In this document: positions 51,871 through 63,399 of the stretch, one piece after another
Layout: the number at the start of each line of letters is the position of its first letter
How positions within the stretch are numbered: the first letter of the stretch is position 1
Assembly (NCBI GenBank): GCA_022749755.1
Contig: CM040453.1
Span: 12,905,368 to 12,969,367 of the forward strand
From: Azadirachta indica
Taxonomy: Eukaryota > Streptophyta > Magnoliopsida > Sapindales > Meliaceae
Length of the DNA: 64,000 nucleotides
Reading direction: 5' to 3'
Translations under genes and position numbers: made by a program
The notes under the pieces: model-generated
The model's input: the letters and a program-made list of their open reading frames with translations, nothing else
Told to the model about the DNA's origin: nothing
Database searches by the model: none

Positions 51871-52359
51871 TTTATATATATATGCTCTTTCATGAACAGT
51901 GTACCAAAGTAACTAGCATACAGACAACTCCTTCGAAAATTTCTCCTCAATTACCATAGTTTCCGTGCTATTCAGCTTGATTTGGTTACTAGACCGTCTC
52001 AAAATAAGAGTTGCCGAGTCCCAGTTCTCAGAAGAATCCATCTGTTAAAGTTGAGGCAGAACTTTGAGTTACAATACAAATCTAACATTTTTGCATTACA
52101 TTTTGTGAATATCTACCAGATCATCGACATATCAACAAATGTTTCATTATAAGCCAATAGTTCGTTTTGAATTAATAATGATTCACTCTTATTTGTTGTG
52201 TGAATTGACTTTTGCCTAAAGATTCAACACCCATCGTACACTTTTACAAAAGGATAACTTTGAACTCCACTACAATGTCCTCTACCACCATGTATGTATC
52301 AGTTAAAGCTGAAGCTAGATAGTACAAAAGATATCCCTCACAAAAATGTTAAGTGCAAA

Positions 52360-53176
52360 ATTAGTGTTGCAAAGTCTTAGAAATATACTTTTCAACCATC
52401 AGAATCTATTTTAGATGTTTGGTAATTTCTTTTTAAAATCACTTTTATTCAAAATTTATTTTCTTACCGCAAATTTGAAAAATGAGGTCTCTACTTGCTT
52501 TTTAAATCTATTTTATCTATATGTATAATTTCACATATATCCTTATATATATTATATAAACCGAAAATTGTCTTTAAATAAGAATCAAGTATTTAAACAA
52601 TTTTTTTATATATTTCTTATACATATTGTTTTATTTTTTCCAAATATAATATCTTGCTTCAATTAGTATTATTGTTCAACCATCATCAAGTTCTACTTCA
52701 ATAATGTTGACAAAAATTATATTATTTAATAATAAAAATAATTATTTTTTTGTTATAAATTATACACTACATATATGTTGACAAATAAATATTTTATGTT
52801 TATTTTAGTCGTTTATATTATTGTAATATTTTAATAACAAAATTTACCACATGCATAAAACTACTTTTTAAATTCACGACACTTTTAAATATAAAGTTTA
52901 ACACATATTAAATTGATTATTTTTAAAGCTAATTTTTTTTAAAACACAACCAGAAACAAATTATTTTAGAATTCACAAAATGTCAAACAAACCCTAAGCA
53001 AATGATTTTTTTTTTTTCTTAAACTTCTAAGCATCATCATTCTTTTGCACAACATTTTGGAATATAAAGTTTATCAAATACTAAATTGATTCCTTTTAAA
53101 GATGATTTTTTTAAAGTACAACAGAAATAAATTATTTCAAAATCTACAGCAATCTCAAACTAATCTCAAGCATATG

Positions 53177-53212
<36 letters not shown>

Positions 53213-53235
53213 AAACTTCTAAGTATCATCATTCT
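52360..53235. mobile_element. MITE-like insertion with internal tandem duplication
   Basis: Counterpart of the insert at 22.2-22.86 kb, placed identically downstream of a NAC exon. The right ~180 bases occur twice in tandem (about 52,880-53,055 and 53,055-53,235), including a piece of the gene's own 3' flank. Contains an AT microsatellite at about 53,177-53,210. No coding capacity. Confidence 0.45.
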
Positions 53236-53272
53236 TTTGCATATCTAATATCACAAATTTAAGTTCTCTCCT

Positions 53273-56200
53273 TCATGGTGAGTGCAGATAGACAACACAG
53301 AATGCCCATGAAGATTCTTCGATGTCTTGGCTATTAAGAAGTGTATACTCCTCCATGCACCAATTAGTCTTCACTGGTTCAGATGATTTATGCTTGTCCT
53401 GCATGTAGAAAACCAGAGTCGTCTTCTTAGCAACTGGATTCCCATTTCTGTTGTTAATGTCAAATGGCTCTTCCATTATACTCCAAAATCCGCCTTTGGC
53501 TTGTCGATTCACAACCCCTCGATCCAGATACCTTAAGAGTGTGAAGAAGTATAATTTTTCGTGACCAGAATCATGTGCCAAACTTGACAGCTCTGAAGGT
53601 TCATGTTCGTAAAGTTCTATTTCTTTGACAAAATCAAATTGTTCTCCAAACACCTTCAGTTCCAAGATGTCAACTATTTCATTCTCGGCTGGATCAAATA
53701 CAGAACCAACAGGTAATGCCTGAGGCATTGCAACAGTGCAGTATATGTAAATGATGAAGCCATATGTACGCACGAAATATATATATATATTCGGGCATAA
53801 AAAAATAAAAATAAGAAGAAAAAACTAAAAGAAAAGAAAGCAAACAATTATATATCATTTTTAAACAAACCTTAACTGCTAGTTAACAAAAAGTTAGCAA
53901 ACTCATTTTCAAATTTTTTTATTATTAGTTATTGTTGCTGAATTAAGAAACCATGAATTTTATCTTGTAATTTTATGGAGAAATTAATCAGATGAGATCA
54001 CATATTATTGATGTGTATGAATGAACATTCTACCATTTGAGAATCCTCCTACCCATCCCCTACCTACCGCGTAGAGTTATGATAAGATTATGGGTATAGG
54101 AAGGCCCTAATCCATTTCTAAATCTGTACATTTCAACCTAAAAATAGAACAATGATCTAAATTGCCTGCCCTGATGCTAGCTAGTAAGCTAGCTTTAATG
54201 GAACACAACCTGGGCATAATCTAGCACAAGTACTTATGAATAAGATTGTTAAAAAATAAAAAGGACCACACATATCTGTGCCGGAGATTTGGCACATTAA
54301 TCCTGATGAGAAAACATGTATAGATTGCTTTGAAAACATACCTCCTTTTGGACAGGCGATGATTTTTTTTGGAACTCTCTCATGGTCGAACCAAGATCAC
54401 GCATTCTACCAAGAGAAAAAAAAAATTTGAGAAAACAACACATTAACATTAAACACTGCGGGGCAAATATAGTTTCGTGTTTATGCACCATATGCTTCTT
54501 ATGCTTGATGGTGGAGCCAAACGGTCTATAAGAGCTTATACATATATATTGTTAGGATTGAAATAATATATTTTCAACTGTTGAAATCAAATTAAGTGTC
54601 CTTTAATTTTAGTGCAGTAATTTCACATGCATGTTATTGTGAATCTCAACAGTCAGAAAATAACTTAATCAAACAATTTAAAGTCCTCAATTTTAAACAA
54701 ATTCTTACACAAATTTTTGAATGCATTTTCAATATTTAAGACTAAATCTCAAGCATTTATTAATTATAATAGATCAGTTGCACAAAATTTAGATATGAAA
54801 AGTGAAATATTACCGAACATTATTTGGGATGAGCGGATATGTAGAACCCTGTCCTCTTACAATAACCTTTTTTGCGACCCTTTTGCGAGTTCCCATCTGC
54901 AATATTTTTTATCAACAAGATGCAAAAGATATAAATGTTAAGTTTTACATTAAAAATAATGGAACATTTTGCCATACGAAAATCAAACATATATTGATTT
55001 TTATTTTTCTTTCATTCCCACTCATCTTAAACCCTACCTCACCCTTTCACAAACCAGAATTAAAGAAATTTCCTCTTAGATAAAAACTAACTAGACAATT
55101 TCCTTAAGAAGATGGAAAAACATATTGATTAAATATAAAGTGTTAAACCTAATGGTTTTAAAGCATTAAATATAGAGAATTAAACAGAATAAATTAATTT
55201 GTGTTACTGCTAGCACAATTTCAAAACTTTCACATATGTCTTCCAGTAACATTTGATGAATGTAAAACAAATTAACTTACCAGTAATGGAACATCTAAAT
55301 CGGCTTCCAGACCACTATTCGTAAACATTTGCGCAACGGCGATAACTGCCGGTGGCCTCTCAATCTCCATCTTCATATCCGGGTCTGCAGAGGAGCTCAT
55401 CAGAATACTATACAAATACATAACACAAATTTGTGGGGCAAAACTCAAAACAAATTAACAACTATATATGGGAGAACTACAACTAAAACCTCTATTATTC
55501 GAGACTCAAGTGTTAAATCACTTAAATACTATTGTCTGAACTCTTACCCTTAATTTTAATCGTTAGGTCAAATGACAATTTAACATAAAAGTACTGTTTT
55601 CATATCCTTACACAAATGCAAGCTTAAACTCTTGGATTAAGTGTCAATTCAAAACAAAAACACCTTGTATATGCAAAGTTAAAAACATTACAAACTTGTA
55701 TCACATAGGAAATTTTATTATTTTTATTATTTTTTGATGTGTAAAATCCATTAATATGTGATGAAAAAGATTAAACATTCCAAAATCCAGAACCGTAAAA
55801 GAAAATTATTATTATTAGTGGAACATCAGCTGAAATAAATATGTGCTTTAATTTGAGAACAAAAATAACATCGAACAGTCATAAATTGAATTTTACTTTG
55901 GGAACTCTTAACGATCTTTAAGTTGGACAAACATCAATCTAAATCACATATATACACTTACCACACTCGATTTTGGAATTTCCATTTGCGTAGACCCTAA
56001 CCAGTTGTCCCTGACAACATAAATAAAAGTGTGACAAAAAATGCCAGAACAATAAATATATACATATTGGTCAAATTCAAGAATGTTGAAGAAAATATGC
56101 TTTTATATTTAACAGGGGATCTAATATATAATGTAGCCAACGAGAGGAATTGAATACAAAATCAGGCTGATTTAGCTTAATCATTTAAATCAAATGGTAA

Positions 56201-57803
56201 CCTAGCTACGTACTGCAAACACATCCACCCATAAGAAAAAAAAAAACTATTAAAATTACTGGGTATGACATGAAAGAATAATTGATCTGTGAATTTACAA
56301 CAAAAAAATTAACAAGAACCATTATTCCATATTTATACCTGATGGCCATGATCGTCCACGGGTATGTACTCCAGAGCTAAAAGTTTACCTACATCATCCG
56401 CCGTGACAACATAACGTTGTTCTGTTGCTCCTGTTAATTTACAAGCAGTCAAAATAAACTTTCAACCACCACAATACCAACAAGTACTCAAAAACACAAT
56501 TTAGTGTTTTCTGAACCAGCCCGGCTCTACAACCAAGGCCACATTTCGACACTCATTGTGAGAGCAGGAGTCCAACAACTAAGTAGGGCTCAATCTGTCA
56601 CTGTATTACTTTGGGCTTTGAAACCAGAACTTACAACCTAATCCATGTACACTTTCGCTACCAATGTGATGAGACGAAACACTCACCTTCAATAGGCTGC
56701 CAGCTGTCAGGAGAAGGAGGAGTTGCACGTACCCATTAGGAAATAAATTGTTAACATCAGAAAAGGCTAATCCATTACCTAAAAACTGCTTTAACGGCAA
56801 ATTTCAATTTTAATACAAGTTGACTTTATTTTCACCTGAAACGCACAAGAACTTGTCCCATTTACAAAATCTGCAGATACAAAAAGCTCTTCTCCGGGTC
56901 TGGCTTCACCGTTAATCCGCAAATTTTGAATTCGAGGAACCTCTGAATTGCAACGGGTCATATACATATGTTAGATTCCAGTAAAGCGATAAATTTGTTT
57001 ATATGCATATATAGAAGTACCTACCAACTGTCATTGGACTGGGTCTATATCTCAAGTCTGAGGTATTCGGTGAGTTAATAGCCTCATCTAGATCACTACT
57101 CTCAGGAGTGCTATTCCGATTTGTCGACATAGAAGCTTCAGTAGGTAAATCTCCTGAAGACCCATCAGTAACGTTTTCCTCCTCGAAAAAGGCAAACGGA
57201 ATTCCAATTATAGCAAAACTTAGTGGGATCAAAACAGAAACATCAAAAATTTCCTTCCGATGTAAAAGTAATGTGAGTAGATGAGTGAATGAAGCAGTCG
57301 GTTGTATAACAGACAGAACAATCTCCTGTGTTGCAAGTTGTCTCCGAGCAAGAGATCTTCTATTTAAAATGGTTTTTTTCACAGCAAAAATAGAAAGCTG
57401 TTAAAAGACCAACTAGTGATAGGCATAATCCAGCCAAGGAAGGCTTCCAGCCATTGGTGAATACATCCAGGAGAACTGATGCTGCCTCCAAGGAAAAAAC
57501 AAAAAGTGCAACCCCGAGCCTCTCAGCTTTACCCTGTGATGAAGAGATCACAGTTAGACCAAACAATAAACTATAAAGAAGTCATGAAGTCATGAAACAA
57601 ATAAAGAACTAATTAATTTACTTCTAAAATCGTATCTGGCCAACTAAAAATGACCACACCGTGTAATAATCAAATAAACCGCTCACGTCATAAACAAAAG
57701 ACAGTCACTTAATAAAGTTAACTAAAAAAAATGGCATTCAGATCAGACTTATCGAGAAACTCAATGTGGGTGATTTTGTTACCTTGCGGAGCTCAGGCCA
57801 CAT
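53273..57803 (-). pseudogene. four-TM / Ig-PH / NAC-like fusion gene, inactivated
   Basis: Exons: 57783-57803, 57025-57533, 56836-56942, 56687-56735, 56339-56430, 55962-56010, 55281-55384, (8 missing), 54814-54896, 54342-54405, 53273-53719. Damage: the usual start ATG is lost, leaving the inner Met (MWPELRK); exon 2 has a 2-base deletion near 57,380 within the second helix end (CCEKNHFK, stop); the exon 4 acceptor is AA instead of AG; exon 8 and its flanks are deleted (junction near 55,195); the conserved Cys of ECIPVDD is Tyr. Exon 7 has an in-frame gain of 33 nt. Yet the NAC-like exon (FDPAENEIVDILELK, KLYFFTLLRYL, RQAKGGFWSI, NWCMEEY, SSWAFCVVYLHSP) is completely open, as are exons 9-10, so the 3' half could still be expressed alone. 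Confidence 0.8.
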
Positions 57804-58830
57804 ATTGTTAGCCCTTTTCTTGATCGGCAAACTGATATACTTGATTCAAAGTAAATCTAAAATATTGACTGGTAGAAAAATGATGAGAAGAAAATCATTT
57901 CCTCTATATAGCGTATGCTCTCGCTTTCCCGGAAACTCAATGGAAGTTAGATAACAATGTCACAATTGGGAAAGTTTACACGACAAATAAAGTGTACGGT
58001 TTCCGTTTCCGAGAAATTTTGTGGGGATAATTTCATTTTGTTCTTTAATGTTTTGAAAACTCACTCTGACAGGCATATTTAAGGTATTAGAAAAAGTTTC
58101 TAAATTTTAAAAGTCATCATCACGGTTCAAATTATTTCCATGAATGTTATTTAGGTTCCTTCCGCCATACATTTGTTAATTTTCTGCCGCTGGAGGCATT
58201 CTCTAAATTTTAACAATTTGATAATGGACTAATTTCATTTTGTCCCTTAATATTTTTAAAAATATCACTTTTATTTATATATTTTATGTATTAGGTAAAA
58301 TATCCCTAATATTTTTGAAGATAAAGATAATATTGATTTAAAATCAGCTTTTGAAAAAATTTTGTTTAAAATATAGTACACGGATGACACAACCTCAAAA
58401 CCATAGTTGTTTTAAAATTGCATTCAAATATCTTTCCTAATTTGATTCATTAGTGTGTTATATTCTCATATTTGTACTGTTGTTTATGAGACAGCCCCCA
58501 TTTTCTTAAGTTCTCTATTTTTGGTTCTATATATTAATTTGCTTGCTTTTATATTCCGTCTTCTCAAAACTTCACTTGGATCAATATGATTTCTAAAAAT
58601 ATAAAAAATATTTTTGTTTAGTACATAAAATATGTTGATAAAATGATATTTCTTAAAAGTTAGGGCCAAAATAAAATTAATCCATTGTCAAATTAATGTA
58701 ATTTAGTGGACGATTGAAATAACCCTTCACTAACACAGAAAAAAAATTAACAAATGATTGGTAAAGGAATTTAAATGATATTAATCGAGCTAATTTGGAT
58801 TAAAGTGAAAATTTTTAAAATATTGTCACT
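57804..58830. repeat. upstream block of the 53273-57803 pseudogene
   Basis: The first 200 bases match 33,601-33,800 and 62,160-62,290; 58,400-58,830 is the shared ~500-base repeat. The minus frame at 58484-58669 lies in this repeat and has no family features. Confidence 0.55.
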
Positions 58831-60324
58831 ATCACGGTCCTAATATCAAATAATCTTTATTTTTTTTTTATATATTGACAATTTTCATTCTACCTTCGAA
58901 TTTATTGTAAATTATTAATTTGTCTACAGTTTATTAAATTTGATCGTTAAAATTAATTGTCAAACTACTAAAAAGGCTATATTACTCTTTATAATATTTA
59001 ATAAAGGTTTTAACACATATCTCCCCTAAAGTTTCTGATTTTAAGACGTAGAAAGAAACTATAAAGAAATACACATTTACCTCTCTTTTGACCATCCAAC
59101 ACCGTTAGTCAATTGTTATAATTAAGAGTAATTTGGTAAAATCGTTTACAACTTTTTTCTTAAATTTATTGTTTCCGATTAGAGAGTTTTGCAGAAAGAG
59201 GAAGTTGTTTTTGAAAATTAAATTTCATTCTAGATTTTTTTTTTTTTAAAGTTATCGAATTACTAGAAGAAAAGTAGTAACAAATCATCATCTCCTACAA
59301 ATCTCTTTTTAGTCAAATTCTTGATTTTTTAACGCCGTCAGATTATCAGGGTAACACAAACAGATTATCAAAGAAACAATGGCAACCAAACTTAAGCACC
59401 ACTGAATCCTCTCATTTCTGAACGCAAATCTTCATAGGTTATTTATTCCTCTTCTTTTGCAACCTTGAAGCTCTGGTTTACAAGATTCAGCCTTACAAAT
59501 GTTGCTTTCTTCATATCTAGCTTGTAGTAGTTATCGACAACCTGGTTGTCTATCGCCTTTGCCATTATGAAAAACTCCTTTTTCATGACAGATCTATGAA
59601 GTAATGTAGCGACTTATTATGTTTTTTTTAATTTTACTTGTCGCATGCACCACAATTTAGTTTTTCCAAAGTCAGATTGTTATTGTTATCATGTTTGCCA
59701 ATCTAAAGTACTTTAAAGAATTAAGATTGTAGAGGTTATATGACTCTTTGCTAAATTGAATAATGAAAAATTCCCTCTCAAACTCTTTGATGAAAACAGA
59801 ATTGTTCTTTTTCAAAATCTCTTATACTGATTGTCCTACGGCTGTCACCATCTTCTCTTATCTTAAATATTAAGGTTTTACTTTGAAGTTAAAGTGTAGC
59901 TTGCTTTACTCTTTTGCAAGTGAAGAACAACTTGCTTGCTTTTTTAATTTCTTTTTTTCTTTTTTTAATTCTTTTTCTTAAAAGGTCAATGACACAAGTT
60001 AAAAAAACAGCATAGACCCACACGTGCTAATTGAAACAAAATTAAAAAATCTTCTTTTTAAGATTTTAAATTTATCTAAAAAAGCTTTATTTTAATATTT
60101 GGCATTTATCTTTTTTTATAGAGTTATAAACAAGAGTATTACAGTATTTTAAAAATTATCAACAATTTTAGATGATTAAAGGAGAGGTACGTGTATATTT
60201 TTCCATAACTTTTTTCTATATATTAAAGTCAGAAACCTGAGGGAAATTATGTATTAAAACTCCATATTTAATATATATATAAAAAGATACTATTACCCCT
60301 GTAAACCCAAACTTAATTTTTATT
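58830..60324. other. spacer, one small open frame
   Basis: AT-rich DNA with no match to the array that I could see. Only the 40-residue frame at 59443-59565 stands out. Confidence 0.4.
59443..59565 (-). other. unrecognised 40-residue frame, exon-like
   Basis: A short frame from ATG to TAA of unusually protein-like composition in AT-rich DNA: MAKAIDNQVVDNYYKLDMKK at the start and SFKVAKEEE at the end. It could be a leftover exon of a displaced gene. I cannot name the family. Confidence 0.3.
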
Positions 60325-60650
60325 TTATTCTTTTCCCTTTTTTTTTCTTTTCTCACTTCTTTTTCTTTTTCTTCCTTTTTCTCGTCTCTTTTCATTCTCT
60401 CTTCTTTTTCTTCTCTCTTCTCCCTATTGTTTTCTTTTCTTTTCTTCTTCTTCCTTCTTCCTTCTCTCTTCTTTTTCTTCTTCTTCCTTCTTCCTTTTTC
60501 TTTTCTTTTCTTCTTTTCCCTTCTCTCTTCTTTCTCTTCTTCTTCCTTCTTCCTTCTCGGTTTTCTTCTTCTCTCTTCTTTTTCTTTTCTTTTCTTCCTT
60601 TCCCTTCTCTCTTCTTCCTCCCTTCATCTCTCTTTCCTTCGTCAGTGAAC
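60325..60650. repeat. polypyrimidine (TTC/TCTT) tract
   Basis: More than 300 bases almost purely C and T on the plus strand, made of irregular CTTCTTTTTC-type units. It gives a long Lys/Glu/Arg frame on the minus strand that is an artefact of composition. Confidence 0.95.
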
Positions 60651-60750
60651 ACTTTTGCAACCTCTTTTGATCTGAATGCTACAAAAGCAAACCCCTTGCT
60701 ATCTCCACTGTCCTTTGTCTTTCATTAACCTCACCTGTATTTCCATTCTT
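60640..60750 (-). pseudogene. relic of an hnRNP-Q-like RRM, better copy
   Basis: The minus strand reads VRLMKDK, then after a one-base shift DSGDSKGFAFVAFRSKEVAK and VFTDE, ending at the pyrimidine tract. KGFAFVAF is a full RNP1 motif. Same fragment as at 35.64-35.84 kb, and in both places a few hundred bases downstream of an ALDDKR exon, so it travelled with the block. Confidence 0.6.
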
Positions 60751-61006
60751 CTGAAACTTTGTTGATTGTTTTTATTAACCTCACCTGTATTGCCTTTCAT
60801 TACAATATTATTGCAATGCATTTATATGATTCACTCAACAACATTACAACTGAAGTGAGAGAGAATCATAAAAATTAAGATTACTTTCATTAAATTCAAA
60901 ATAGATACAAAAACCTTGACGCTAATATAAATTATTGTCTTCCAATCTTTACCATGAATGAATGGTAATGATACCTCTAAATCTACATTCAGACGGAGGA
61001 AAAGAT

Positions 61007-62051
61007 CTATGCTCTTCCCTTTCTCCTGTCATCCAATGCCTGCTCCAGCATATCCAAATCGTGAGGTCAGTGCGTACTCAAATAGAATGACAAATTGGAA
61101 CATTTTGAATTCAAACCAATAGAAAATGTAATAACAATGTATGTCTACATGTAAAATAAAAGTCAGATTCTCTCTCTGTCTATGGTTAGCTTTGCCTGTG
61201 CCCTTTCTGTTGGGACATCAAACTTCTTTCACAAACTTGAAAGAAGAAAAAAAATGAGAAAGAAGTTCATAAATCTATTGTGGAAATGTTACTTTATGTT
61301 TGCAAGAATGATAGTCACAATGATCAGCACGAGAGTATCAGGCATTCTGTTGAGTAAAATGGAAAAAAAAAAATCAAAGGCATCGTGTCAGAAAGCATTG
61401 CATTTATAAGCAAAAGAAACTCTAACTGTCAAAATAGAGACATGATGAAGGTGCACAATGAAGCACCACAGAATAATCTCGCAGTAAGAGTAGAAAGCAA
61501 GTAGAAAATGTATAGAGCATAAAAATTGCAATCAAAGAAGACAAATAAATTTGCGGGTTCAAACATTTGACATTGTCATCATATGAAGCTGAGCTTAAGC
61601 TTTAATATTTTTCTTTTTTTTTTCCACAATACAAATGAGTTGAATTTCCTTCATTAAATTGTACTTATAAGAGTAGAAAGAAAAGAAAACACTCCCAGTA
61701 TTCTGACAATACACTCCTATAATCAACAGCATAAGTAGATGAGAATAGGCATAAGATTTAAGTTTACGTTCATCTCTGCTTATTTAGCTTTTACAGCGCC
61801 ATTTTCTTCTGAATAATTCTAACTTCTCCTTGAGTATGGCAAATAATTGAAATTAAAAAAACGAAAAAGAACTCAATGAAGAATGAGCCTGAATGACAGA
61901 CGTTCGTCACACCAATATGAACTGATAATTTACTAGCAAACAAAATCAAGGAAATCGATCCAAATGTGAAAACTAATGTGCTGAAAGTATGTGAAGAACG
62001 GTCAGAGCATGTTAGAACAAATTGTGTTGAAAGGCCGCAAGGAACTTTGAT
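61007..62051 (-). pseudogene. tail-type array gene fragment, exons 9-11
   Basis: Exon 9 (61977-62051) reads [20 protein letters not shown] and then breaks off: its last bases and donor (about 19 bases) are deleted. Exon 10 keeps only its first ~23 bases (61324-61346, MPDTLVL) before homology is lost. The terminal exon 61007-61039 is intact (ALDDRRKGRA, stop). Upstream, at about 62,155-62,165, intron sequence is joined to the promoter-proximal flank otherwise found at 57,890, so exons 1-8 were lost in one deletion. Confidence 0.8.
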
Positions 62052-62159
62052 CTGGAACATCATTAAAGTAAATAGCGATATGAAATGTCTTACATACAAA
62101 TGATGCAACCTTTTGCTGCAGAAAAATAAATGTTTTTCTTTCGACATAGTCCTATCAGA

Positions 62160-63380
62160 TTCCTGGGAAGAAAATCATTTCGTGTATATAGCGTATGCTC
62201 TCGCTTTCCCGGAAACTCAATGGAAGTTAAATAACAGTGTCACAATTCGTAAAGTGTGGACAACAAACCGTGCATAGTATCCGTTTCCTCAAAATTTTGT
62301 GGGGATAATTTCATTTTGGTCTTTAATGTTTTGGAAACTATTACTCTGGCTGGAATATTTTATGTATTAAAAACAGTCCCTAATATTTTTAAAAATCATC
62401 ATTACAGTTCAAATTATCTCGATCAAATATTATTTAGCCTCCTTCAATAACACATTTGTTAATTTTCTGCATTCTCTAAATTTTAATAATTTGAATGAAC
62501 TAATTTCATTTTAAAATATTATTTTTATTGATATTTTTATGTATTAGGTAAAATATCCCTAATATTTTTTAAAATAATATTAATTCAAAATGAGCTTTAA
62601 AAAACTTGGTTTAAAATATGGTACGTAGAAAATAAATAGAACCTGCAAAAGGTGCTTAAGAAAATAAAGACCAACCACAAAGTCTAATATAAGCAACTAT
62701 AGAAATATAGGAATAGAATACAACTAATGAATCAACTATAGAATATATTTGAAATATTGAATATAAACCTTGGAAGTACTGAGCTGTTGAATTTTTGTGA
62801 GTAATGTTTAGTAATTTTTAGGTGTATACGGTAAAAATTAAAATTTGCCAATTTTATCTTCATTATGTAATATTTTTAATAAATAAAGTGTTTAAAATGT
62901 TAATAATTAATTTATTGGGACCATTATGTTCTTTATTTATGAAAAAAATATATAATTAAAAATAAAATTAATGGGTTTTAATTTTTGTTTATGCAACAAC
63001 AAAAATTTTACTATATTTTTTAAAGTTTATTTACATTCAAATATCCTCCATATTTGATTCATTAGTTTTGTTATATTCTCATATTTTTCTTGTTGCTTAT
63101 GAGATAGCCCCGTTTTGTTAAGTGCTTTATTTTTGGCTCTATATATTTGCTGGCTATTATATTCTGTCTTCTCAAACCTCATTTGGATTAATATGATTTT
63201 TAAAAATGTGAAGAATATTTTTGTCCAATACATAAAATATGTTAATGAAAATGATATTTCTTAAAAATTAAGGGACAAAATGAAATTAATACATTATAAA
63301 ATTAATATAATTTAGTGGAGACTTAAACAGATCTTCACTAACATTAAAAAAAAAAATTAATATTTGGTCAAGAGATTTAA
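62160..63380. repeat. upstream block repeat, copy 4
   Basis: Bases 62,160-62,290 match 57,890-58,020; 62,990-63,370 is the ~500-base shared repeat. It lies directly upstream of the damaged exons at 61-62 kb. Minus frame 63027-63233 is part of the repeat. Confidence 0.55.
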
Positions 63381-63399
63381 ATTATATTAAGAGATATTA

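Larger units (their letters stand above)
40674..52041 (-). pseudogene. 5'-truncated tail-type array gene, exons 8-11 open
   Basis: Exon 8 51922-52041 starts with [18 protein letters not shown], exon 9 is 51173-51258 ([18 protein letters not shown]), exon 10 is 50496-50541 (ICDTLVLTMRTFQSK) and exon 11 is 40674-40706 (ALDDKRKGRA, stop). All four are in frame with good splice borders, so an 94-residue PH-like C-terminus could still be made from the Met at 52041. The membrane and Ig exons are missing: upstream is the 3' flank of the NAC unit at 53273. The last intron is about 9.8 kb and holds the chromovirus (40908-48532) and an inverted-repeat element (48731-50481), against about 0.4 kb in the paralogue at 18.0-18.4 kb. 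Treated as a partial gene; expression is unknown. Confidence 0.7.

Noticed and set aside
53273..57803. Calling this a third intact fusion gene
   Set aside because: Frameshift in exon 2, lost acceptor of exon 4 and absence of exon 8.
58484..58669. Minus frame in the shared ~500-base repeat, with a related one at 63027-63233
   Set aside because: The two translations diverge, with stops and shifts between copies; it behaves as non-coding repeat.
60392..60660. Lys/Glu/Arg-rich frames on the minus strand
   Set aside because: Pure composition effect of the polypyrimidine tract.
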